Source: Candidatus Bathyarchaeia archaeon
GTDB lineage: Archaea > Thermoproteota > Bathyarchaeia > Bathyarchaeales > DTEX01
Direction of reading: 5' to 3'
DNA length: 64,000 nucleotides
NCBI GenBank assembly: GCA_038882715.1
Contig: JAVZNR010000008.1
Location: 1 to 64,000 of the forward strand
Shown: positions 43,527 through 51,752 of the stretch, one piece after another
How the letters are laid out: every line of letters starts with the position of its first letter
How positions within the stretch are numbered: position 1 is the stretch's first letter
Translations under genes and position numbers: made by a program
Notes under the pieces: generated by a model
Database searches by the model: none
What the model was told of the DNA's origin: nothing
The model's input: the letters and a program-made list of their open reading frames with translations, nothing else

Positions 43527-44708
43527 TTGGTGGATTCAATGGATAACAATTTTGATCGGTTAGAAACTATTCTGCGTCTTGAGGGAGAGCCTGACAGGGT
43601 GCCATTCTATGATCTGTTCGCTGACCCAGAAATCATAGAAGCTGTAACAGGGCGGCAGCTGCCGTTACAACAAGCATCTCAGGCTGAAGCCGCTGGCGGT
43701 CGGATGGTGACATTATCTTCTGATCAAATGAAATCCATAGCTAGAGCGGAGAATCAGCAAAAGATTATTAGAGACTTGGAGCGTAGTTTTAGGGTTCAAG
43801 TGGACTTCTACTCGAAGCTGGGGTACGATTATGTTGTTCTTCATTTACCTTCCCCCTTCCCTAGGTGGAACGTTTTGCTAGCTGATGACACTGCGCCGCT
43901 AACCCGCCATAAGAGGACGTGGCAGGATGAAAATAGAGGTACTATAGAGAACAGGGAGGACTTTGAGAAATATTGTTGGCCAGATCTAAGCGATGTAGAG
44001 AACGCGTGCATATTGCTACTAGATATTTTAAGGGGATTTCTGCCTCAGGGAATGAAGATAGTGCCGTTAACACCGGGCGGTGTTTTGGAGAATGTTATGT
44101 GGCTTATGGGTTCAATAAACTTCTTTAAAGCATTATACATGGATAGATCTCTGATCGAAAATATGTTTCAGAAAATCGGGCCTGTGATATCTTTTTATTG
44201 CAGCATATGTTCTGAGGATAAGTCTGTGGGCGCAATATCCATGGGCGATGATATGGGTTATAAAACTGGGCCGATGATTCATCCAGATCTGCTGAGAAAA
44301 TATGTTTTTCCATGGCATAGGAAATGTGTGGAAAGCGTGCATAGGCATGGGAAACCATTTATATTACATAGCTGCGGAAACCTGAAGATCGTTATGGATG
44401 ACTTGATCGAGTATGTTGGAATAGACGCTAAACACTCGTATGAGGATGCTTCTTACCCAGTTGTAGAATATAAGAGACTATATGGTGACCGGATAGCGGT
44501 TCTCGGGGGCGTCGATATGGACAAGCTCGTCAGAGCCCCTCTCGGAGACTTCGAAAAATATGTTAAGAGCATCATACATGAGTGTGCTCCGGGCGGAGGC
44601 TACGCTTTGGGTTGCGGAAACACTGCCGCCAACTATATTCGACTGGAAAATTACCTGTTGATGTTTAATATTGGCAGGAAATATGGTAAGTATCCTCTCA
44701 GATGTTAG
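43527..44708 (+). CDS. URO-D family protein (third copy)
   Basis: This protein of 390 or so residues starts at TTG 43527, GTG 43530 or ATG 43539; the TATA spacing favours the first two. FDRLETILRLEGEPDRVPFYDL begins the URO-D pattern. It is followed by ISMGDDMGYKTGPMIHPDLLRKY, FILHSCGNLKIVMDDLIEYVG and VLGGVDMDKLVRAP, with a late GGGYALGCGNT. The histidine and cysteine of LHSCGN are typical of zinc-binding methyltransferase members, so it may transfer methyl groups from an unknown donor. Two other family members are at 20426 and 40823, but no corrinoid protein is nearby. Confidence 0.75.
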   Translation: MVDSMDNNFDRLETILRLEGEPDRVPFYDLFADPEIIEAVTGRQLPLQQASQAEAAGGRMVTLSSDQMKSIARAENQQKIIRDLERSFRVQVDFYSKLGYDYVVLHLPSPFPRWNVLLADDTAPLTRHKRTWQDENRGTIENREDFEKYCWPDLSDVENACILLLDILRGFLPQGMKIVPLTPGGVLENVMWLMGSINFFKALYMDRSLIENMFQKIGPVISFYCSICSEDKSVGAISMGDDMGYKTGPMIHPDLLRKYVFPWHRKCVESVHRHGKPFILHSCGNLKIVMDDLIEYVGIDAKHSYEDASYPVVEYKRLYGDRIAVLGGVDMDKLVRAPLGDFEKYVKSIIHECAPGGGYALGCGNTAANYIRLENYLLMFNIGRKYGKYPLRC

Positions 44709-44710
44709 GC

Positions 44711-45658
44711 TTAAACTACATGCTCTCTAGCATAGTATGGTTTACTCACGTACACATATGCCTCGGTAGCCGCAATTATCGCTTGTCCTACAGCGGTTCC
44801 AATCTGTTTTACTGGGCACGCTGTTATGTCCCCCGCGGCGTAAACCCCTGAGATACTAGTTTCTTGGTTGAAGCCCACAATTATATAGCCTTGCTCATCG
44901 ACCTTTATTCCAGACGCTACTGCAATCCCGCTATTCGGGCTTTCACCAACACATATGAAGACGCCGTCAACCGCTAGCTCGCTTTCCTCACCGCTCTTGT
45001 TGTTGAAGAGGGTTACGCTCCTGACTCTAGCATCCCCATCAATCTTTTTAACTTCAGTGTTCCATAATATTTCAACCCCACTCTTAACGAGATCATTAAA
45101 ATAAATTTTCTCGGCTCTTAGCTCCCCTCTCCTGTGAGCTAAATAAACCTTCGCTGCAATCTTGGATAAATATATGGCTGATGCGACAGCAGTATTTCCG
45201 CCACCAACAACGAGAACCCTTAAGCCCTTAAAGAACGCGCCATCGCATAGGGCACAATAACTTACACCTCTCCCCTCAAACTCCTCTTCCCCAGGGACAC
45301 CTAATTTTTTATGCTTCGACCCGGAAGCGATTACAACTGCTCTAGCAAGATACTCGGCTTTATCGGTTTTAACGATCTTCCTTCCGCGATCTTCAACCTT
45401 CAGCTTAACAGCGCTCTCAAACTCATGTATCTGAACGCCGTGCTTCAAGCACTGACTAACCATTCTTCTAGCAAGATCCTCACCGCTAATGCCCTCAGGG
45501 AAACCCGGATAATTTTCTATCCAGGGTATTATTAGAAGGGAGCCTCCAGCCTGTTTTTCCTCTAAAATTAGGGTTTTAAGGCCGCTTCTGGCGGCATAAA
45601 TGCCGGCTGTTAAACCAGCTGGCCCTGCGCCAATTATTACTAGATCCCATTCTTCCAT
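44711..45658 (-). CDS. trxB: Thioredoxin reductase
   Basis: This 315-residue protein has FAD-binding GAGPAGLTAGIYAARSG at 10-26, the redox-active CALC (C135, C138) followed by DGAFF, NAD(P)-binding VVGGGNTAVASAIYL, and the C-terminal FAD motif VYAAGDITA. It reduces thioredoxin or a related dithiol using NAD(P)H or another flavin donor. It starts at ATG 45658 and its stop lies 2 nt beyond that of the convergent URO-D gene. Confidence 0.9.
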   Translation of the reverse strand: MEEWDLVIIGAGPAGLTAGIYAARSGLKTLILEEKQAGGSLLIIPWIENYPGFPEGISGEDLARRMVSQCLKHGVQIHEFESAVKLKVEDRGRKIVKTDKAEYLARAVVIASGSKHKKLGVPGEEEFEGRGVSYCALCDGAFFKGLRVLVVGGGNTAVASAIYLSKIAAKVYLAHRRGELRAEKIYFNDLVKSGVEILWNTEVKKIDGDARVRSVTLFNNKSGEESELAVDGVFICVGESPNSGIAVASGIKVDEQGYIIVGFNQETSISGVYAAGDITACPVKQIGTAVGQAIIAATEAYVYVSKPYYAREHVV

Positions 45659-45767
45659 ATCCGTTCAACCCTGAATAAAATTATACCGACTCATAAACTA
45701 AAACTATTAATGTTGATAAGGCTTAGGTAGATTTCAGTGTTTAATAGAGTTAACGGAGGCTACGAGC

Positions 45768-46214
45768 ATGCCCGCGAATTGTAGGAAAGAACGGTTCGAG
45801 TTCCTAGAGCATACAGCCGATGTCTATATAGCTGCCTATGGCAAAAATTTATATGAAGCTTTTGAAAATGCGGCTTTAGCCATGTTTGAAACGATGACGG
45901 ATACCAAGGATGTTAAATGCGAAATTGAGGAGAGCGTTGAGGTTGAGGGGGAGGATAAGCAATCTCTACTATATAATTGGCTTGAAGATCTGCTTGTAAG
46001 ATTTGAGGTTGAAAATATGCTCTATTCAAGGTTCAACATAATTAAGATAGAGAAAACTGATGGTGGATTTAGGCTGAGCGCTAAAATTTGCGGCGAACCA
46101 TTCAACCCCGAGAGACATAAGCAGAAGGTCGGAATAAAGGCGGTAACATATCACCGCATGGAAATTATAGAGGATCCTAAGGAGGTAACCGTAAGGTTTA
46201 TACTCGACATATAA
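45768..46214 (+). CDS. Archease
   Basis: This 148-residue protein starts at ATG 45768 behind GGAGG. FEFLEHTADVYIAAYGKNLYE supplies the conserved HTAD motif, and AALAMFETMTD, LYNWLEDLLVRFEVE and KAVTYHRMEI complete the archease pattern. Archease speeds multiple turnover by the RNA ligase RtcB, needed to join halves of intron-containing tRNAs. Two introns in the tRNA-Arg at 49816 in this same window give it an obvious substrate. Confidence 0.9.
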   Translation: MPANCRKERFEFLEHTADVYIAAYGKNLYEAFENAALAMFETMTDTKDVKCEIEESVEVEGEDKQSLLYNWLEDLLVRFEVENMLYSRFNIIKIEKTDGGFRLSAKICGEPFNPERHKQKVGIKAVTYHRMEIIEDPKEVTVRFILDI

Positions 46215-46311
46215 TTGCTTGAAATGCTTTTTTCTCAAATCTTTACCCTTCACCATTAGAATGTAAGAGTGAGGCTGAACATCATCCTGCTGGAAAGATT
46301 GACCCATGAAG

Positions 46312-46911
46312 TTAAGTCCACGCTTTCAGCCCATTCATAATGTATTGTATTGCTATTGCAGCTATCAACAGCGCCATTACCTTTGAGATAACTACTGAAC
46401 CGTTCTTTCCCAATACGCTATAGATCGGCTCAATATATCGAAGAATTAACCATACTGCAGCAAACACTATTATTACCGAGGCAACCGTCACCATTATCCC
46501 AAATTCCTGGAGACTTAGTATCGTAGTTGTTATCGCCCCTGGACCGACAAGGAGCGGAACAGCTATTGGAACCGCGCCTATGCTTTCCGGCGCTCTATGT
46601 ATTTCTCCCCATTCCCCCACAACTAAAATTCTGATGGCAAGTATTAAGAGCAATATTCCGCCAGCCACCATGAAACTCTGTAACGTTATTCCGAAAATGT
46701 ATAGTATCTGGTTCCCGGCAACAGCGAATGATAAAAGAAGAATGAAGCCTGTTATGGTAGCCGTATTAAATACTTTCCGCTTCTCTCTTCGCTTCATCTC
46801 AACCGTTAAACCTATGAAAATAGGTATATTCCCAAGCGGGTCAACTATTATGAACAGTGAAATTACACTTTTAGCTAGAGATATGAGTAAATCTGCCGAA
46901 TATTCTAACAT
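46312..46911 (-). CDS. marC: MarC-family membrane protein
   Basis: This 199-residue protein has about six membrane helices. SLFIIVDPLGNIPIFIGLT is the family's N-terminal motif, and AVPLLVGPGAITTTIL is its internal repeat. MarC/UPF0056 proteins are inner-membrane proteins of uncertain function, despite the old link to antibiotic resistance. It starts at ATG 46911 and stands alone. Confidence 0.85.
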   Translation of the reverse strand: MLEYSADLLISLAKSVISLFIIVDPLGNIPIFIGLTVEMKRREKRKVFNTATITGFILLLSFAVAGNQILYIFGITLQSFMVAGGILLLILAIRILVVGEWGEIHRAPESIGAVPIAVPLLVGPGAITTTILSLQEFGIMVTVASVIIVFAAVWLILRYIEPIYSVLGKNGSVVISKVMALLIAAIAIQYIMNGLKAWT

Positions 46912-47139
46912 AAGTATAAGTCTGCTCTGCTTAATATTTTAATTTAGCTTATTCATTTTTAAGATGGGGCTCAGCCTAAATGATTTGCTTGAGGAAAGAT
47001 ATATATTATAGTGAATAAATATTCTACAGAAATATGTAGAAAATTATATGGAGGAGGAAAAACTCGACAGAAACTCTATCGCCACGTTTAATCGCTCTAT
47101 AATGATTTTGACCTCGATTTCTCTTCGGAGGTTAGTGTT

Positions 47140-48675
47140 TTGAGGGAGGAAAATAAGGAGATACGCATACGCTCGATAGATGAGATAAATGAAAAGATAA
47201 AGCGCGGAGACGCCGTAGTGTTAACTGCTGAAGAGGTTATTAAGCTCGCCGAGAGCAGCGGCGTTGAAGCCGTCGCCAAAGAGGTCGATGTTGTAACTAC
47301 TGGAACTTTCGGCGCAATGTGTAGTTCCGGAGTGTTCCTGAATTTTGGGCACTCGGATCCGCCGATAAAGATGGTTAGATGCTGGTTGAATGATGTGCCT
47401 GTCTATAAGGGGCTAGCTGCTGTTGATGGTTATCTTGGAGCAACTTCTATAAGCGAGACTAGAGGATTAGAGTATGGTGGGGGACACGTTATAGAGGATT
47501 TGGTCTCCGGTAAGGAGGTTGTTTTAAGAGCCGAGTCCTATGGCACAGACTGTTATCCAAGACGTCATATTGAAACCGTCATCACCATTGATGATTTAAA
47601 TCAAGCTATCCTCGTTAACCCAAGAAACTGCTATCAGAGATATGAAGCCGCCACAAACAGCTCTGATAGAATTTTGTATACTTACATGGGTACTCTACTA
47701 CCAAACTATGGGAATGTAACGTTTTCTGGAGCTGGCCAGCTCAACCCGCTCTGTAAGGATCCGAGCTACGAGACAATAGGTTTTGGAACAAAGATTTTTC
47801 TTGGAGGTGGAGTAGGCTACATAATCGGTGAGGGAACCCAGCATAATCCTGAACCCGGCTACGGAACCCTCATGGTTAAAGGCGATCTCAAGCAGATGAA
47901 TAGCAGGTATCTTCGGGGAGCATCTTTCTACAGATATGGCCCAACGCTTTACATCGGTATTGGTATACCTATACCGATAATAAACATGAGCGTTGCTAAA
48001 ACTGTAGCTCTAAGAGATGAGGACATATTTGTCAACATACGCGACTACGCCGTGCCGTCTAGACCGGATCTGAGGCCAATTATTAAGCGTGTATCTTACG
48101 CTGAGCTTAGATCCGGGAAAGTGTATTTAGGCGATAGAAAGGTTCCTTCCTCCTCGCTTTCAAGCTATAAGATGGCCAGAGAAATAGCTGAAACCCTGAA
48201 AAAATGGATTTTAGAAGGCATGTTCTTCTTAACTAAGCCTATTGAACCGCTGCCAAAAAGAGGAAAATTTAAGCCTCTGGAGATCAGAAGAAAAGAGCCT
48301 AAAGTTGGCGACATAATGAACCGGCATGTCATTATAGCGAAACCTAACGACGACGTAAATAGCGTAGCGGCAAAGCTCGTTGAGAAAGGCATAGATCACT
48401 TGCCGGTCGTCGATGATGAGGGAAAGCTTATTGGAATAGTGACTTCATGGGATCTAGCTAAAGCGATAGCATATAATAAGAGAAGACTGGATGAGATAAT
48501 GACTAGAAGAGTTATAACGGCCTTCGAGAACGAGTCCATAGATGTTGTTGTGCGTAGGATGGCTCAACACAATATTTCCGGTGTTCCAGTGGTAGATGCG
48601 ATGAACCGTGTAATCGGGATTTTAACCACCGATGACATATCGAGAAAGATTGTTGGAGGTAGGAACGTAACGTGA
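47140..48675 (+). CDS. L-aspartate semialdehyde sulfurtransferase (COG1900/DUF39) with CBS pair
   Basis: This 511-residue protein starts at TTG 47140 behind GGAGG. Residues 1-380 are the DUF39/COG1900 domain with two conserved cysteines, C61 (GAMCSSGVF) and C138 (GTDCYPRR). The end (about 390-507) is a pair of CBS domains (VGDIMNRHVIIAKPNDDVN, LDEIMTRRVITAF) that probably bind adenine nucleotides for regulation. In methanogens the homologue, with its ferredoxin partner, converts aspartate semialdehyde to homocysteine using sulfide. The next gene overlaps by 4 nt. All three genes of the known set occur here in order. Confidence 0.85.
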   Translation: MREENKEIRIRSIDEINEKIKRGDAVVLTAEEVIKLAESSGVEAVAKEVDVVTTGTFGAMCSSGVFLNFGHSDPPIKMVRCWLNDVPVYKGLAAVDGYLGATSISETRGLEYGGGHVIEDLVSGKEVVLRAESYGTDCYPRRHIETVITIDDLNQAILVNPRNCYQRYEAATNSSDRILYTYMGTLLPNYGNVTFSGAGQLNPLCKDPSYETIGFGTKIFLGGGVGYIIGEGTQHNPEPGYGTLMVKGDLKQMNSRYLRGASFYRYGPTLYIGIGIPIPIINMSVAKTVALRDEDIFVNIRDYAVPSRPDLRPIIKRVSYAELRSGKVYLGDRKVPSSSLSSYKMAREIAETLKKWILEGMFFLTKPIEPLPKRGKFKPLEIRRKEPKVGDIMNRHVIIAKPNDDVNSVAAKLVEKGIDHLPVVDDEGKLIGIVTSWDLAKAIAYNKRRLDEIMTRRVITAFENESIDVVVRRMAQHNISGVPVVDAMNRVIGILTTDDISRKIVGGRNVT

Positions 48676-49061
48676 GAGTCAAGCTAATATATTCTCACGA
48701 TGTTGTTGAAAAGCCAATTTTAGCTAGCATAGTGTTGAAAACCGGGGTGCCAATCAATATACTTGAGGCTAAGGTTAACGCTCAGAAAGGTGAACTTATA
48801 GTTTCAATACCAGCGACTGGAGACAAGCTTAGGGAGGTGCTTAACTTATTTAGAGAGGCGGGGGTTCAAGTCCAAGAATTTACTGAAACATTAAGAATAG
48901 ACTGGGATAAATGTATGGCGTGCGGCGCGTGCATATCGCCATGTCCAACCGGAGCGTTAAAGTTTAAGGATGATTGGTCAATAGAGTTCGATGATGAGAA
49001 ATGCGTAGCGTGTAAAGTTTGCGTTACAGCGTGCCCGGTTAGAGCCATATCCTTACCGTGA
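48672..49061 (+). CDS. NIL-domain ferredoxin, partner of the sulfurtransferase
   Basis: This 129-residue protein starts at GTG 48672, overlapping the previous stop. Residues 1-75 are a NIL domain (ASIVLKTGVPINILEAKVNAQ). The rest is a two-cluster ferredoxin: C81, C84, C87, C91 (CMACGACISPCP) and C111, C114, C117, C121 (CVACKVCVTACP). It delivers electrons for the reductive release of homocysteine in the COG1900 system. Confidence 0.9.
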   Translation: MRVKLIYSHDVVEKPILASIVLKTGVPINILEAKVNAQKGELIVSIPATGDKLREVLNLFREAGVQVQEFTETLRIDWDKCMACGACISPCPTGALKFKDDWSIEFDDEKCVACKVCVTACPVRAISLP

Positions 49062-49067
49062 TAGCCA

Positions 49068-49772
49068 ATGATCTACGAATATGGACTAACTATCGGGTAC
49101 TCAAAGATCCACATAAAGAGCGATGTTAAAAAAGCCATTTTTGAAGCTACTAAAAGTATAAAACGCCACATAAGGGATCTTCTAAACTATGTAGAGGAAA
49201 ATCCCTGCTTCAAATACTCATTGGAGCCGCTAGATGCGCACTCAAACGCGCCTACTATTGTGCAGAGAATGACTGAAGCCTCAAACATCGCTGGTGTCGG
49301 ACCTATGGCGTCTGTTGCTGGCGCAATAGCTGATTTAGGGTTAGAAACGCTAGTAAAGGCGGGCTCAACCGTCGCTGTCGTTGAAAATGGTGGCGAAATC
49401 TCAGCCTATACTAATAGCGAGGACATTGTAGTCTCGATTTTAACTAGCGAACCATGTTTATCTGGAAAAATAGGCTTCTTGATAACGGAGAATGATTCGC
49501 CGCTAGGTATAGGGTCAAGCTCCGGGAAAACAAGGTTGACAATAAGCTTTGGGGAAGCCGACTCAGTTACCGTTATCGCGGAAAACGCAGCCATAGCTGA
49601 TGCTGCCGCAACGGCAATATGTAACGTTGTCACAGGCTATGACATTAAAAAATCAGTATTTAGAGGCCTAGAGAAAGCCAGAAAAATAAGGGGAGTTAGA
49701 GGGGCAATAATTGTACGAGAAGGATATGTCGGTCTAATAGGCGACATGCCGAAAATAATTAAAATAAAATGA
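49068..49772 (+). CDS. UPF0280 (COG2122) family protein
   Basis: This 234-residue protein starts at ATG 49068, seven bases after the ferredoxin gene. TEASNIAGVGPMASVAGAIAD (part) and AVVENGGEISAYT are the family's signature, related to ApbE-like FMN transferases (thiamine-biosynthesis lipoprotein fold). In Methanosarcina a homologue is needed for sulfide-dependent sulfur assimilation along with COG1900. Its exact step, perhaps sulfur delivery or flavinylation, is unresolved. Confidence 0.85.
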   Translation: MIYEYGLTIGYSKIHIKSDVKKAIFEATKSIKRHIRDLLNYVEENPCFKYSLEPLDAHSNAPTIVQRMTEASNIAGVGPMASVAGAIADLGLETLVKAGSTVAVVENGGEISAYTNSEDIVVSILTSEPCLSGKIGFLITENDSPLGIGSSSGKTRLTISFGEADSVTVIAENAAIADAAATAICNVVTGYDIKKSVFRGLEKARKIRGVRGAIIVREGYVGLIGDMPKIIKIK

Positions 49773-49785
49773 GGAGGGAAATCGC

Positions 49786-49794
49786 TTTATAAAA
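49786..49794 (+). promoter_or_regulatory. TATA box of tRNA-Arg
   Basis: TTTATAAAA begins 30 nt before the first base of the tRNA (49816), i.e. centred about 26 nt upstream, the archaeal consensus distance. Confidence 0.6.
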
Positions 49795-49815
49795 CGCAGC
49801 GTTCAATTAAATGTA

Positions 49816-49936
49816 GGGCCCGTGGCCTAGCTTGGATAGGGCGCAGCTGAACCACGAGCAAAGCGGCGTAAGCCTTCGGAAATATACTGCTGGAGAAAGC
49901 CTGAGGTCGGGGGTTCAATTCCCCCCGGGCCCGCCA
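49816..49936 (+). tRNA. tRNA-Arg (anticodon TCG) with two introns
   Basis: Acceptor GGGCCCG pairs with CGGGCCC, with discriminator G and encoded CCA (49934-49936). D stem is GCCT/GGGC and T stem GGGGG/CCCCC around TTCAATT. The mature anticodon stem needs CAG (49844-49846) joined to GC (49872-49873), pairing with GCCTG (49899-49903). This removes 49847-49871 (25 nt, position 29/30) and 49880-49897 (18 nt, canonical 37/38). Each junction forms a 4-bp helix with 3-nt bulges: GCGC with GCGT, and CTTC with GGAG. The mature loop is CTTCGGA, anticodon TCG at 49876-49878. Splicing needs the archaeal endonuclease and RtcB. Confidence 0.9.
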
Positions 49937-50052
49937 TTTTGGAGTTAGAGTTGCTTAGAGTGAGGGTTAACATTTTAGACATTAAAAAGATTTATTACAT
50001 CTCTCTTCCTGATTATTTTTGGGATTGCTTTTAAAATGAGGAAAGGTGGCAG

Positions 50053-50892
50053 TTGTCTGATAGGTATCTTGAAGACTTAGCCGAGGAAGCGATTAAGAGA
50101 GGTGATTATGAGGGGGCTGCGCGATTATTTAGGCATCTCTCGGTACGTTTTGGGGTAAATGGTGACAGATTTAATCAAAGGAGAACCGCTATAAGGGCCG
50201 GAGAATGTTATATGCGAGCGGCCGAAGAATCTAGCGACGCTATAAAGGCGATAGCGCTCTATCTCAGGGCTATAGAGTCTTTTGCCGGACAGGGGGAAGA
50301 TGAGAAAGCTAATCTCTGTGGCTTAAAGATGTGGGAGCGCTTTCTATCTCTCGAGGGCAGCGAGCTTGAAGTAAGCGGCGAAAGCATAAGCATATTCAGA
50401 GCTGCAGGCGACTACTTTATCGATAACGGCGACTTTGAAAAAGCAAACATAATCTATCGGAACGCGGCTGAAAGAGCACTAAAAGGTGGAAAGACGCTTC
50501 TCGCTGGGAGACTATATAAAAGCGCTGGCGACTGCAGCCTAAAATCTGGTAGACTTGAGGAGACTGCAACTTTGTACACTAAGGCTGCTGACATATATTT
50601 CTCATGCCAAGAATATTTTGAGGCTGCGTGGAGCTACTGTGAAGCTGGCTTCATACTTATATATTTGGGACGTTTCAAGGAAGCCTCAGATATTTCGGAG
50701 ATGGCTGAAGAATCGTGTAGCAGAGATCAGGTGGAATTTTTCTTAAAAGATTTAAGCCATGTATGTAAGCTTCTCAGTAAAGGTTTTATAAGAGAGGCTA
50801 GAGAGAGATGGGATAAAATTAAGATAAAAGTTAGAAGAGAGTATGCTCATCTTATTGAATCTTCGTTTCAATCCGCTGAAATGAGACGCTAA
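50053..50892 (+). CDS. TPR-type repeat protein
   Basis: This 279-residue protein starts at TTG 50053 behind a GG-rich leader. Successive helix pairs such as AIKRGDYEGAARLFRHLS, YFIDNGDFEKANIIYRNAAE, AGRLYKSAGDCSLKSGRLEE and LYTKAADIYFSCQEYFEAA form about five tetratricopeptide-like repeats, giving a helical scaffold for protein binding, somewhat like alpha-SNAP. No enzyme motif is present. Its 3' end overlaps the convergent DUF131 gene by 4 nt. Partner unknown. Confidence 0.75.
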   Translation: MSDRYLEDLAEEAIKRGDYEGAARLFRHLSVRFGVNGDRFNQRRTAIRAGECYMRAAEESSDAIKAIALYLRAIESFAGQGEDEKANLCGLKMWERFLSLEGSELEVSGESISIFRAAGDYFIDNGDFEKANIIYRNAAERALKGGKTLLAGRLYKSAGDCSLKSGRLEETATLYTKAADIYFSCQEYFEAAWSYCEAGFILIYLGRFKEASDISEMAEESCSRDQVEFFLKDLSHVCKLLSKGFIREARERWDKIKIKVRREYAHLIESSFQSAEMRR

Positions 50893-51350
50893 CCCCTTCC
50901 ACTTCCGCCCAAGATGTCCGCGCTTCTACGCTTATTAAGAAATACAAATATAACTACGCACATTATTGTCACGATGGCCGCGATAATTGTGAGCAATATT
51001 GCATGTTCCCCGGCGCCGAGAATTATCGGTATAGGTCCTATAAGAAGAAATAAACTAGTGGAATTCTTCAGCCCGGAGAGCAGAGCGGCTAAAAACGTGA
51101 TTAACATCCCAACAAATATTAGCAGGAAGCCCAAGAAAAATACTTTCACTGGCAGAGTTTCAAATGCCATTCTTTCTTCAATTTTCTCAGATGATCTAAG
51201 AGATTTCTCGATTTTCCTATAACATTCGAGACAAAACAAATCATATGGCTCTATGCATTGCTCACATACTTTTCGACCGCATTCCTGACAGACATATTTA
51301 GCTTGCCTTTTACCGCATATCTCACATATTTTCGCGTTCATTTTCTTCAC
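50889..51350 (-). CDS. DUF131-like membrane protein with N-terminal zinc finger
   Basis: This 153-residue protein begins with a cysteine-rich domain, CEICGKRQAKYVCQECG, then VCEQC and FCLEC, resembling a B-box or treble-clef zinc binder. A linker and two or three membrane helices follow, containing LLIGPIPIILGAGEH. This motif is very like the GLVMIGPVPIVLGTD of the neighbouring DUF131 gene at 51347, so this is probably a zinc finger fused to a DUF131 unit. The two genes overlap by 4 nt. Function unknown. Confidence 0.7.
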   Translation of the reverse strand: MKKMNAKICEICGKRQAKYVCQECGRKVCEQCIEPYDLFCLECYRKIEKSLRSSEKIEERMAFETLPVKVFFLGFLLIFVGMLITFLAALLSGLKNSTSLFLLIGPIPIILGAGEHAILLTIIAAIVTIMCVVIFVFLNKRRSADILGGSGRG

Positions 51351-51619
51351 CTTATTAGCCAGCTTAAGGCTAGCAAAAATATTAATGCCAGAAGCATCAG
51401 CATAATTGATAATATAATGAGAACTTTTATTTTTTCCTTATCAGTTCCAAGCACTATTGGTACCGGACCTATCATGACTAAACCGCTCCATCCCGACCCG
51501 CGAGCCTTATATCTTCTCAGGCTCCTGAAAAACATTATTAAGGCCGCTACAAAGGACAGCATAAACCCTAAGATGATTAAAGTGAAGCCAGCAATGAATA
51601 GAATATTAAATCCATCCAT
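51347..51619 (-). CDS. DUF131 family membrane protein
   Basis: This 90-residue protein has an N-terminal membrane helix, a basic loop with GSGWSGLVMIGPVPIVLGTDKEK (the DUF131 signature, cited around IGPVPIVLG), and a C-terminal hydrophobic segment. DUF131 proteins are small archaeal membrane proteins of unknown function. It is translated just ahead of the zinc-finger version, and the two may form a heteromer. Confidence 0.8.
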   Translation of the reverse strand: MDGFNILFIAGFTLIILGFMLSFVAALIMFFRSLRRYKARGSGWSGLVMIGPVPIVLGTDKEKIKVLIILSIMLMLLALIFLLALSWLIR

Positions 51620-51752
51620 ATGGTTACCCTGTTAAGCAATAAGATTAATGGTTTTCAGAAAAATAAGCTTTTACCACTATCATAATAACAAACAATTTAT
51701 TTATCAATGGGCGTCATTATCTTTTAGGTTTATGTTTATGGTCGTTGCCGCA

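Noticed and set aside
46215-46311. Possible C/D box sRNA
   Set aside because: Partial box-like strings occur on both strands but no full C, D', C', D set with correct spacing.
49843-49860. Reading the tRNA at 49816 as having anticodon GAA (Phe) or CCA (Trp)
   Set aside because: Neither gives a paired anticodon stem; removal of two BHB introns gives a perfect stem and an Arg TCG loop with U33.
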